From: Akkermansia sp.
GTDB taxonomy: Bacteria; Verrucomicrobiota; Verrucomicrobiia; Verrucomicrobiales; Akkermansiaceae
Reading direction: 5' to 3'
DNA length: 7,797 nucleotides
Assembly (NCBI GenBank): GCA_017379255.1
Contig: JAFNWZ010000063.1
Span: 1-7,797 of the forward strand
The notes beneath the pieces were generated by a model, which worked only from the letters and a program-made list of their open reading frames with translations, had not been told where the DNA came from and did no database searches. How positions within the stretch are numbered: the first letter of the stretch is position 1; every line of letters starts with the position of its first letter. This document shows, piece after piece, positions 1 to 6,437 of the stretch. The position numbers and the translations under genes are program-made.

Positions 1-2061
1 AACTTCGTGCTGCCGGATATCGGTACCGAGTTCGTGAATATCGATGAGGATGAGAAGCTTAGCGAGCGTGAGAAGGAAGCCCGCAAGACCGCACTCATGA
101 AGCGCCTGGATGAGACCGGCGTGCGTCTGCACACTACCAGCCAGCTGCTTAAGGCCTACACTATCTACGAACGCGATGTGGAGTATGTGGTGAAGGACAA
201 CAAGATTGTCATCATCGACCAGAACACGGGCCGCGAAATGCCCGGCCGCCGCTGGAGCGAAGGCCTGCACCAGGCCGTGGAAGCCAAGGAAGGCGTGGAG
301 GTGGAGGCCGAGAACATGACCTACGCCACCATCACCATCCAGAACTACTTCCGCCTGTATTCCCGCCTGGCCGGTATGACCGGTACGGCAGAGACGGAAG
401 CGGCTGAATTCCACGATATCTACAAGCTGGACGTGCTGCCGATTCCCACGAACCGTCCCTGCATCCGCGAGGATCAGAATGATTTGATTTTCCGCAGCCG
501 CCGCGAGAAGTACAATGCCGTGGTGGGCAAGATTGTGGAGCTGCACAAGAAGGGGCAGCCCGTGCTGGTCGGTACGGCCAGCGTGGAAGCTTCCGAGACC
601 CTTTCCCGCATGCTGAGCTTTGCCAAGGTGCCGCATGAGGTGCTGAACGCCAAGAACCACCAGCGCGAAGCCGAGATTGTGGCCCGCGCCGGTCAGCGCG
701 GCGCTGTGACCGTGTCCACCAATATGGCCGGCCGTGGTACAGACATCAAGCTGGGCGAGGGCGTGGCCGAGCTGGGCGGTCTCTTTGTGCTGGGCACAGA
801 GCGCTATGAATCCCGCCGCATTGACCGCCAGCTGCGTGGCCGTTGCTCCCGCCAGGGCGACCCCGGCGGCTCACAGTTCTTCCTGTCCTTTGAGGATGAC
901 CTGATGCGCAATTTCGGCGGCAGCGAACGCATGACCAAGATGATGGACCGCTTCGGCATGCAGGAGGGTGAGGCCGTGGAAAACGCACTCATGAACCGCA
1001 TCATCGAAGGCGCACAGAAGCGCGTGGAGCAGCGCAACTACATGTGGCGCAAGCATGTGCTGGATTATGATGATGTGATGAACCAGCAGCGCATGATTGT
1101 ATACGCCATGCGCAATGATGCCCTGCTGTGCGAAGACCCGCGCGAGATGCTCTACGAGTGCCTGGTGAACGGCACGCACAACAAGTGCGACCTCTACCTC
1201 AATGAGGATGAGACGGGTGCATTCCGCTACACCGACCTGCTGCAGTGGGTGAACTCCACCTTCCCCATGGGATGGAGCGAGAAGGAATCTGACCTGAAGG
1301 GCAAGACCCCGGAGGAAGTAGCTGAACTCATCATCAACCGCGTGAAGGAGATGTACGAGAAGAAGGTGGCCGGGGAACGCCCCGACCGCATCGACCAGAT
1401 GGAGCGCTCCATCATGCTGCAGGCTATCGACAAGCTCTGGCAGAAGCACCTGACGGATATGGATGCCCTGCGCGAAGGTGTGCGCCTGCGCGCCCAGGGC
1501 CAGCGCGACCCGCTGGTGGAATACAAGCGCGAGGCCTACAGCATCTTCGAGAGTCTGATGCAGAACATCGACTACGAGATTCTCAACGGCCTGTTCCGCA
1601 GCACGACGAACCTGTCTGCCTTCGAGGACTTCCTGGCCAGCCTGCCCACCAGCCATGCGGATGAGGAAGATTCCGACGTGACCGATATTCTCGGCAACGG
1701 GGACCTGCTTTCCGTGCTGCGCGAGCAGATGCAGCTGATTCATGAGCGCCAGCGCGCCGCCGGGCTGGAACCCGCCCCGCTGCCCGTGTTGGATGAGGTG
1801 CCTGCCGCTGGGCCGGAGGAATTCGGTGAATCCGTGAGCGGTGCCATGGCCCAGGCTGTGCCGTTCAGCGAAAAGAAGATTACGCTGCCCAAGAAGAAGG
1901 TGAGCTTCAAGCTGAAACCCTCTGCCAATCTGGATGCCTATGTGGTGAAGAGCACTGGCGACATGCCCCTGGCCGATGATGAGGAGGGAATGACGATTGG
2001 CGCTGTGGATTCCGGCTATGTTCCGGAAATCTTCACTGCCAAGGATGAGGAAAAGGCATAA
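1..2061 (+). CDS. secA: Preprotein translocase ATPase SecA, C-terminal part (5' end outside window)
   Basis: SecA is the cytosolic motor that pushes unfolded preproteins through SecYEG using ATP. The frame is open from base 1 (it reads N-F-V-L-P-D), so the GTG at base 7 is internal and the gene begins upstream. The visible part starts near the end of the preprotein cross-linking domain. It then has the second piece of NBD1 (TGREMPGRRWSEGLHQAVEAKEG region, about bases 226-300) and all of NBD2, with TNMAGRGTDI at 718-747 and the arginine-finger motif RQLRGRCSRQGDPG at 826-867. The scaffold and helical wing follow (WQKHL..MD.LR.GVRLR, about 1438-1500). By alignment from memory to E. coli SecA (901 residues), the full protein would be roughly 950-1000 residues. 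The last 130 residues are low-complexity, with a basic LPKKKVSFKLK patch. They have no CxC...CH/CC zinc motif, so SecB binding by that route is unlikely. No terminator lies before the next gene, so the two are probably co-transcribed. Confidence 0.98.
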   Translation, partial: NFVLPDIGTEFVNIDEDEKLSEREKEARKTALMKRLDETGVRLHTTSQLLKAYTIYERDVEYVVKDNKIVIIDQNTGREMPGRRWSEGLHQAVEAKEGVEVEAENMTYATITIQNYFRLYSRLAGMTGTAETEAAEFHDIYKLDVLPIPTNRPCIREDQNDLIFRSRREKYNAVVGKIVELHKKGQPVLVGTASVEASETLSRMLSFAKVPHEVLNAKNHQREAEIVARAGQRGAVTVSTNMAGRGTDIKLGEGVAELGGLFVLGTERYESRRIDRQLRGRCSRQGDPGGSQFFLSFEDDLMRNFGGSERMTKMMDRFGMQEGEAVENALMNRIIEGAQKRVEQRNYMWRKHVLDYDDVMNQQRMIVYAMRNDALLCEDPREMLYECLVNGTHNKCDLYLNEDETGAFRYTDLLQWVNSTFPMGWSEKESDLKGKTPEEVAELIINRVKEMYEKKVAGERPDRIDQMERSIMLQAIDKLWQKHLTDMDALREGVRLRAQGQRDPLVEYKREAYSIFESLMQNIDYEILNGLFRSTTNLSAFEDFLASLPTSHADEEDSDVTDILGNGDLLSVLREQMQLIHERQRAAGLEPAPLPVLDEVPAAGPEEFGESVSGAMAQAVPFSEKKITLPKKKVSFKLKPSANLDAYVVKSTGDMPLADDEEGMTIGAVDSGYVPEIFTAKDEEKA

Positions 2062-2074
2062 TTGCCACCCGCGC

Positions 2075-2141
2075 CGGCACATACTCAGCAAAACACGATG
2101 GAACTGCCATGAATGTTCGTTCTGCGCTGGAGTATGTGCCG
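2075..2141 (+). promoter_or_regulatory. Inverted repeat enclosing the argA start codon (candidate mRNA hairpin)
   Basis: CGGCACATACTC (2075-2086) is the perfect reverse complement of GAGTATGTGCCG (2130-2141). Pairing can extend by AGC (2087-2089) with GCT (2126-2128) across a one-base bulge at G2129. The loop of about 40 bases holds the weak Shine-Dalgarno-like GGAA (2100-2103) and the ATG (2109). The downstream arm is inside the coding sequence and encodes L-E-Y-V-P. A structure here could affect initiation of the argA message. The pairing is seen directly; a regulatory role is inference. Confidence 0.4.
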
Positions 2142-3176
2142 TATTTCTGCGGCCGCCTGTTTGTGGTGCATGTAGCCGCCGGGCTGCTGCAGGCTGAGGA
2201 GCTGGTGGATGCCCTGCTGGATGCAGATGCCCTGCATGAGGTAGGCGTGCGCCTGGTGCTGGTCGCAGAGGGGGACGGGGCTGCCCTGCTGGCGCTGCGT
2301 GCCGGTGAGTGCGAGATGCACACCGCCGTGGCGGAGCTGCCGCTCACGGCAGGTGCTGCGGCCGTGGCGCGCGTGCGCGAGATCGTGGAGCGCCGCCAGG
2401 TGGCCCTGGTTGCTGCCGGGGCAGAGGGGCGCTTCCACGAGGCCTGCGTGAGCATGGCGCTGGCGCTGGGCGCGGCCAAGTACATCTGCCTGCAGGTGGG
2501 GGAGGTACCCAGCCGTGCCGGAACTCCCATGTTCTCTGTGCCGGAGAGCGAGGTGGAACAACACCTGGCAGATTGCAGCTATCCTGGAACGCTGCTGCAG
2601 GCGGCCAAGGCCTGCCGGCAGGGTATTTCACGCGTGCATCTGCTGGATGGCATGCGCCGCGGTGTGCTGCTGGATGAGTTGTTCTCAGAGGAAGGTGTTG
2701 GCACCATGGTGCACGCGGACTCCTACCGCGAAATCCGCCCGCTGCGGGTGGAGGATATCCCGGAACTGCTTTCCATGATTGCCCGCAGCATGGCAGATGC
2801 CAAGCTGGTGCACCGCAGTTATGAGAGCATTGCGGAGAATCTGAAGAGTTACTACGTCTACACGCTCGACGATACCATTGTGGGCTGCGTGGCGCTGTAC
2901 CCGTACCCCGGGGATTCCTGCGCAGAGCTGGGCTGCCTGTTTATCAAGACCAGCTACGAGGGCCGCGGCTATGGCAAGGCCATGTGCCGCTTTGTGGAGG
3001 ATAAAGCCCGCAGCATGGGCTTCAGCCGTATCTTTGCCATATCTCAGAGCGCGGTGGATTATTTCCGCGACCGCATGCACTACGACCCGCTGCCGCGCAG
3101 CGTGCTGCCAGCCACCCGTCTGCAGGCGCTGGAATCCAGCGGCCGCGCTTCAGCGGTCTTTGGCCGCGAGCTGTGA
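2109..3176 (+). CDS. argA: ArgA-type N-acetylglutamate synthase with reduced kinase-fold domain
   Basis: This probably makes N-acetylglutamate from glutamate and acetyl-CoA, the first step of arginine synthesis, in the cytoplasm. Residues about 206-355 form a GNAT domain with the acetyl-CoA signature YEGRGYGK at residues 283-290. The stretch SRVHLLDGMRRGVLLDELF followed by GVGTMVHADSYREIRP (to residue 211) closely matches the junction between the kinase-fold and acetyltransferase domains of ArgA. Residues 1-195 align in outline with the amino-acid-kinase fold (LFVVHVAAG near the start, A..LGAAKYICL in the middle). The usual glycine pair of the first loop is replaced by alanines, and the domain is about 80 residues shorter than in E. 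coli ArgA (443 residues in total). The ATG at 2109 is the first in-frame start, with a weak GGAA five bases upstream. The gene follows secA by 47 bases without a visible promoter or terminator. A GNAT of other substrate specificity is the main alternative. Confidence 0.82.
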   Translation: MNVRSALEYVPYFCGRLFVVHVAAGLLQAEELVDALLDADALHEVGVRLVLVAEGDGAALLALRAGECEMHTAVAELPLTAGAAAVARVREIVERRQVALVAAGAEGRFHEACVSMALALGAAKYICLQVGEVPSRAGTPMFSVPESEVEQHLADCSYPGTLLQAAKACRQGISRVHLLDGMRRGVLLDELFSEEGVGTMVHADSYREIRPLRVEDIPELLSMIARSMADAKLVHRSYESIAENLKSYYVYTLDDTIVGCVALYPYPGDSCAELGCLFIKTSYEGRGYGKAMCRFVEDKARSMGFSRIFAISQSAVDYFRDRMHYDPLPRSVLPATRLQALESSGRASAVFGREL

Positions 3177-3190
3177 AGCTTGTCCGGAGC

Positions 3191-3208
3191 GCGGGACTTT
3201 AGTCCCGC
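3191..3208. terminator. GC-rich hairpin between convergent genes (possible bidirectional terminator or dispersed repeat)
   Basis: GCGGGACT pairs with AGTCCCGC around a two-base TT centre, giving a 7-8 bp stem. It lies in the 42-base gap between the stop codons of argA (plus) and the transporter-acyltransferase gene (minus). Neither side has a run of T, so it is not a classical intrinsic terminator. It could stop or stabilise both transcripts, or be one copy of a dispersed palindromic repeat. Confidence 0.5.
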
Positions 3209-3218
3209 CTGTTAGACA

Positions 3219-5882
3219 TCAGGAAAGCTCGGCCAGGAAGCCGCTCTCATCCAGATAGATGTGCGAGGGCAGGGTGTATTCCGTGCGCAGCGACGGGGCG
3301 CTGATGATGGCGGTGGTACCTTCGTTGGGCGTATCTACCCGGTAGCCGGGCAGCAGCAGGCCACGCGTGCGCGGGCGCACGCCCAGCTGGATGGTGCCGT
3401 CGCTCATCTTGAACACGCTGTGGCACATGCTCATGGAGATGATATTGCCCATGGGGGTGCACAGGCAGGGCCGCCAGCGCATATTGGGGGTGGAGATGGC
3501 CGGGCTGCCGCTGAAGTCGTAGAACGGAATCTGGCGCGGCGGGATGGTGGTGAGCAGGATGCGGCGCATGTGTGCACCACCCACAATCTGCGAGATGGTG
3601 GAATCCAGCGTTTCCTGCGGCTCTTCTATCAGATGCACCGGGGTGCGTGTGATGAGCGGCCAGAGCACGGCCAGCACCAGCTCCTGCGGCTCGCCGTGGC
3701 CCACGGTGGTGAGCAGGTGGTGGCGGCCTTCCTTGAGGGCGTTGACGCGGCGTACCTGGCAGGCGTTCAGCCAGTAGCGGTGGAAGGCGAGGCGGTCTTC
3801 CGTTCCATCGATAAGCACTTGCAGCCATTTGCGCGCCAGCTGGGGGAATTGCTCATCTGCCTGGCGGGAGATGAGCGCCGCAGCAATCTGGATGGCGGTC
3901 AGCGAGCCACCGGGGAAGAATACCAGGGACTTGTTGCCGCGCTCCTCCAGGTTGCGGATGAGGCCTTCCCGGCTCATGTCGTCTGCTGTTTCCAGACAGG
4001 TGGCAGAGAGTTCCCGGAAGGCGCGCAGCACGGTGCGGCTGGTGAAGGTTTCCGGGTTGAGCGGTGCGCCGAAGGCTACCGTGAAGTTGTAGTTGAGGGT
4101 CTTGGGCAGCTTGGTGAAGAAACGGTTGCGGGAGAAGGAGAAGATGCTGCCCCACAGACCGTCCATGTACACCGGGATGATGGGTGCTTTGGCCCGGCGG
4201 GCTATCATTTCCATGCCGCGGCGAATCGGGGTGAGGCAACCGCTGCGGGTGAGCTGCCCTTCCGGGAAAATACAGATGATATCACCGTTTTCAATGGCAC
4301 GGGCGGCTTTGACGATGGCTTCACGCGGGTTGCGGGTGGAGATGGGCAGGGAGTTGAAGAGTTCCAGCACCCAGCCCAGCAGGCGCATGGCCATGAATTC
4401 CTCTGCCACGATGAAGCGCACCGGACGCGGGCAGACCATGGTCAGGAACAGGGCATCCCCATAGGTCACATGGTTCACCACCAGCAGGGCGCCGCCGCGC
4501 ATGGGCAGGCGCTCCAGGTTGATGGCGCGCGGGCGGTACACCAGCTGCAGGCACCAGATGCCGATCATGCGGATGAATTCCTGGGGAATCAGACGCAGGG
4601 AACAGATGAGGATGAAGAAGCTCAGCAGGAACAGCACGAAGAACTGCTGCTGCGGGGAAGCGCCGAAAATCTCGTACATGGCCCACATGATGACCACAGC
4701 CACGAGCCCCATGAGGTTATCAATGAGGTTGCCGGCGGCGATGATGTTGCCGCGGTTGTTGGGGTCGCAGTTATCCTGCAGGAAGGCGTTGAGCGGCACC
4801 AGGTAGGCTGCGCCGAAGGCGCCGGTGAGGGCCAGCAGTGTGTTGCTGGTGTAGGTGTTGACATCGAAAATGGTGAGCAGGAACGTGCACAGGGTGATGC
4901 CGATGGCGCCGAAGGGGATGAGACCGAGCTCATTCTTGCCCTTGCAGAGCTGCGAGGCGACCACGCCGCCGAGCACCACGCCGCCGGTCATCCAGGCCAT
5001 GAGGATGCCGCATTGCAGCGAGAAATCCACGCTGGGGTCAACGGCCTGCATGCCCTTGGCGATTTGAATCAGAATCAGGAACAGGGAGCCGGCCAGACAC
5101 CAGAAGTACGCAATGCCCAGCTCGCTCAGGCGCAGCAGGCGATCCTGCCACAGGTATTTAATCTGGCCGAAGTGCTCATACAGCAGGCTCCAGCTGAAAG
5201 GCTTGGCTTTCTTGGAGGGGTATTTCGGTACCAGGAACGAGGCGGCGCATACCACGCAGGCCAGGGAGACAAAGACCCAGGTGGGCAGGATGACCGAATC
5301 CCAGCCGGCCAGTTGCTCGGCATTGTATGTGGGGGAGTTCTGGGCTTCGTATGCGCCCAGCAGGTAGGAGAACCAGAAGAAGACGCCAATCTGCGCCACC
5401 AGCAGCACAAACACCAGGCTCATTTCGATGATGCCGGAGCCGAACCCGATGTATTTGGAGCCCAGCAGGTCTTTCACGATACCCTTCTTGGCTGGGGAAA
5501 GGATGGTGGCCTGGGTGGCAAAGACGGCAAACCAGAGAATGGCGGCGTACATGTCGTGCTGGTAGAAGCAGAAGAGCATGCAGCTCATCACGAATATCTG
5601 CACCACGCTCATGACCTGGATGATGCGGGTCTTGCAGAAACAGTCTGCCAGCCAGCCTACCAGCGGAGAGAACAGAATGTAGGGCAACACGAATATGGCA
5701 CCCAGGATGTATTCCAGCGTGCTGCCGTCTGCACCCCAGAGCCATACGCCCAGGGGAATCAACAGGAACTGTACCGCCTTTTCGTTAAAGGCGTTCTGCG
5801 CCTGCACGGCTACCAGTGTCCAGAATCCGGCCCATTCCTTGCGGGTCGGCTCTTTGTAGAAGTCTTCTTCAGCGTCTGCCAT
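3219..5882 (-). CDS. Lysophospholipid transporter (LplT-like MFS) fused to PlsC acyltransferase and a degenerate acyl-ACP synthetase domain
   Basis: This is an inner-membrane fusion, likely for flipping and re-acylating lysophospholipid in the manner of LplT plus Aas. Numbering is from the ATG at 5882 (887 residues). Residues about 15-435 contain about a dozen hydrophobic segments typical of MFS, with the loop signature GWLADCFCKTR at 76-86. Residues about 445-640 are a PlsC/LPLAT domain: NHxxxxD with H471 and D476, FPEG at 539-542, and IIPVYMDG around P570. The last 240 residues resemble parts of the Aas AMP-binding domain: HLLTTVGHG...LVLAVLWPLITRTPVHL from about 721, and GVRPRTRGLLLPGYRV from about 834. 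The phosphate-binding loop, the YGxTE motif and the C-terminal lysine subdomain are not visible. Full Aas-type fusions run well over 1,100 residues. The start is uncertain: an in-frame TTG at 5891 has AGGA five bases upstream, but the predicted promoter leaves only about 8 bases before it, so I prefer the ATG. The symbols aas and lplT are withheld because of the altered architecture. Confidence 0.9.
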   Translation of the reverse strand: MADAEEDFYKEPTRKEWAGFWTLVAVQAQNAFNEKAVQFLLIPLGVWLWGADGSTLEYILGAIFVLPYILFSPLVGWLADCFCKTRIIQVMSVVQIFVMSCMLFCFYQHDMYAAILWFAVFATQATILSPAKKGIVKDLLGSKYIGFGSGIIEMSLVFVLLVAQIGVFFWFSYLLGAYEAQNSPTYNAEQLAGWDSVILPTWVFVSLACVVCAASFLVPKYPSKKAKPFSWSLLYEHFGQIKYLWQDRLLRLSELGIAYFWCLAGSLFLILIQIAKGMQAVDPSVDFSLQCGILMAWMTGGVVLGGVVASQLCKGKNELGLIPFGAIGITLCTFLLTIFDVNTYTSNTLLALTGAFGAAYLVPLNAFLQDNCDPNNRGNIIAAGNLIDNLMGLVAVVIMWAMYEIFGASPQQQFFVLFLLSFFILICSLRLIPQEFIRMIGIWCLQLVYRPRAINLERLPMRGGALLVVNHVTYGDALFLTMVCPRPVRFIVAEEFMAMRLLGWVLELFNSLPISTRNPREAIVKAARAIENGDIICIFPEGQLTRSGCLTPIRRGMEMIARRAKAPIIPVYMDGLWGSIFSFSRNRFFTKLPKTLNYNFTVAFGAPLNPETFTSRTVLRAFRELSATCLETADDMSREGLIRNLEERGNKSLVFFPGGSLTAIQIAAALISRQADEQFPQLARKWLQVLIDGTEDRLAFHRYWLNACQVRRVNALKEGRHHLLTTVGHGEPQELVLAVLWPLITRTPVHLIEEPQETLDSTISQIVGGAHMRRILLTTIPPRQIPFYDFSGSPAISTPNMRWRPCLCTPMGNIISMSMCHSVFKMSDGTIQLGVRPRTRGLLLPGYRVDTPNEGTTAIISAPSLRTEYTLPSHIYLDESGFLAELS

Positions 5883-5905
5883 AATAAGCAACGTTATCCT
5901 GACTC

Positions 5906-5933
5906 ATTATGGCACAAATGCTCGTTTTTTCAA
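5906..5933 (-). promoter_or_regulatory. Predicted sigma70-type promoter for the transporter-acyltransferase gene
   Basis: On the minus strand, TTGAAA (5933-5928) is followed after 16 bases by CATAAT (5911-5906). Transcription would begin near 5899, giving a leader of about 17 bases to the ATG at 5882. It lies just past the terminator of the upstream gene, so the gene appears to be independently transcribed. This is a consensus match by eye only. Confidence 0.5.
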
Positions 5934-5944
5934 GTATAAAGCAC

Positions 5945-5977
5945 AAAAAAGCAGGAAACACATGCTGTGTTTCCTGC
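5945..5977 (-). terminator. Rho-independent terminator of the small exported-protein gene
   Basis: GCAGGAAACACA (5951-5962) and TGTGTTTCCTGC (5966-5977) form a perfect 12-bp stem with a 3-base loop. On the minus strand the stem is followed directly by six T (5950-5945). It begins about 25 bases after the stop codon of the small gene at 6003. On the plus strand the stem is not followed by a T run, so termination is directional. Confidence 0.9.
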
Positions 5978-6002
5978 CGGAAAGAAAGGATTGAGGGGAA
6001 AA

Positions 6003-6335
6003 TCAGTAGCGGATGGTGTAATCAGAAGCCTTGCGGGGAGCCTCCGGCGTGCGCTCGCTGGGGGGCAGCATGGTGTTGAGCTGGCGGCGCTGGATGGTCT
6101 TCTTCATGCCTTCATCGTTCTTCTGGGTCAGCTTCTGGGCATCCTTGAGTGCCTTGGCGCGTTCTTTTTCTGCGCGGGCTACGGCTTTGTTGTATTTGTC
6201 AATGCTGGCCTTCTGGCGCTCGGTGGCAATGCCCTTGAGGGTCTGTTCAGAGAGGTCGGCAGGCTGCAGGGCCGGGGCGGCCTGCACGCTGGCTGCGGCT
6301 ACGACGAGGAGAGCAATAAGGGGAAGATGTTTCAT
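6003..6335 (-). CDS. Small exported helical protein of unknown function
   Basis: I do not recognise a family for this 110-residue protein. It starts with a clear Sec signal peptide: MKH, a hydrophobic core of about 12 residues, and a likely signal peptidase I site after VQA (residue 19), giving a mature protein of about 91 residues outside the cytoplasm. There is no lipobox cysteine and no cysteine at all. Residues about 33-85 are rich in K, A, E, R and Q, including the run KAVARAEKERAKALKDAQKL. This suggests one long amphipathic helix or coiled coil. The tail is basic and proline-containing (LPPSERTPEAPRK). The gene is real by context: it has a good promoter upstream, a strong intrinsic terminator downstream, and sits between two genes on the same strand. 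The ATG at 6335 has no Shine-Dalgarno. A periplasmic chaperone-like or envelope-associated role is possible but speculative. Confidence 0.85.
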   Translation of the reverse strand: MKHLPLIALLVVAAASVQAAPALQPADLSEQTLKGIATERQKASIDKYNKAVARAEKERAKALKDAQKLTQKNDEGMKKTIQRRQLNTMLPPSERTPEAPRKASDYTIRY

Positions 6336-6356
6336 ATGCGGCTTGATAACAGTTCA

Positions 6357-6384
6357 AGTATATGCCAGCAGGCTGGTAAGTCAA
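6357..6384 (-). promoter_or_regulatory. Predicted sigma70-type promoter for the small exported-protein gene
   Basis: On the minus strand, TTGACT (6384-6379) and TATACT (6362-6357) are separated by 16 bases, a strong match to a housekeeping promoter. The expected start is near 6350, leaving a leader of only about 14 bases before the ATG at 6335 and no room for a typical ribosome-binding site. The spacer contains the dyad CCAGC-AG-GCTGG (6365-6376). The gene can therefore be expressed independently of mutS upstream. Confidence 0.6.
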
Positions 6385-6437
6385 GCTCATTTTGTGAACC
6401 CGCCATGATTTTTTGAATGCAGAAGTCAGATGTGGCG

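Noticed and set aside
871..2091. 406-codon open frame on the minus strand, opposite secA
   Set aside because: It is a compositional shadow of secA with no family motifs, and the plus strand is unmistakable SecA.
2098..2112. Four-codon ORF (M-E-L-P) whose TGA overlaps the argA ATG
   Set aside because: The overlap ATGA resembles translational coupling or a leader peptide, but the ORF has no ribosome site and no arginine codons, so it is probably coincidental.
5933..5938. TATACT on the minus strand as an alternative -10 for the transporter-acyltransferase gene
   Set aside because: The matching -35 would fall inside the terminator stem and fits poorly; TTGAAA-16-CATAAT closer to the gene is better.
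3261..5939. 892-codon open frame on the plus strand, opposite the transporter-acyltransferase gene
   Set aside because: It mirrors almost exactly the extent of the minus-strand gene and has a histidine-, glutamine- and glycine-rich composition without recognisable motifs. This is expected from GC-rich codon use on the other strand, which carries clear domains.
6385..6437. Possible terminator after mutS on the minus strand
   Set aside because: There is an A-rich run and a weak 4-bp GCCA/TGGC pairing, but no stable stem followed by T residues.
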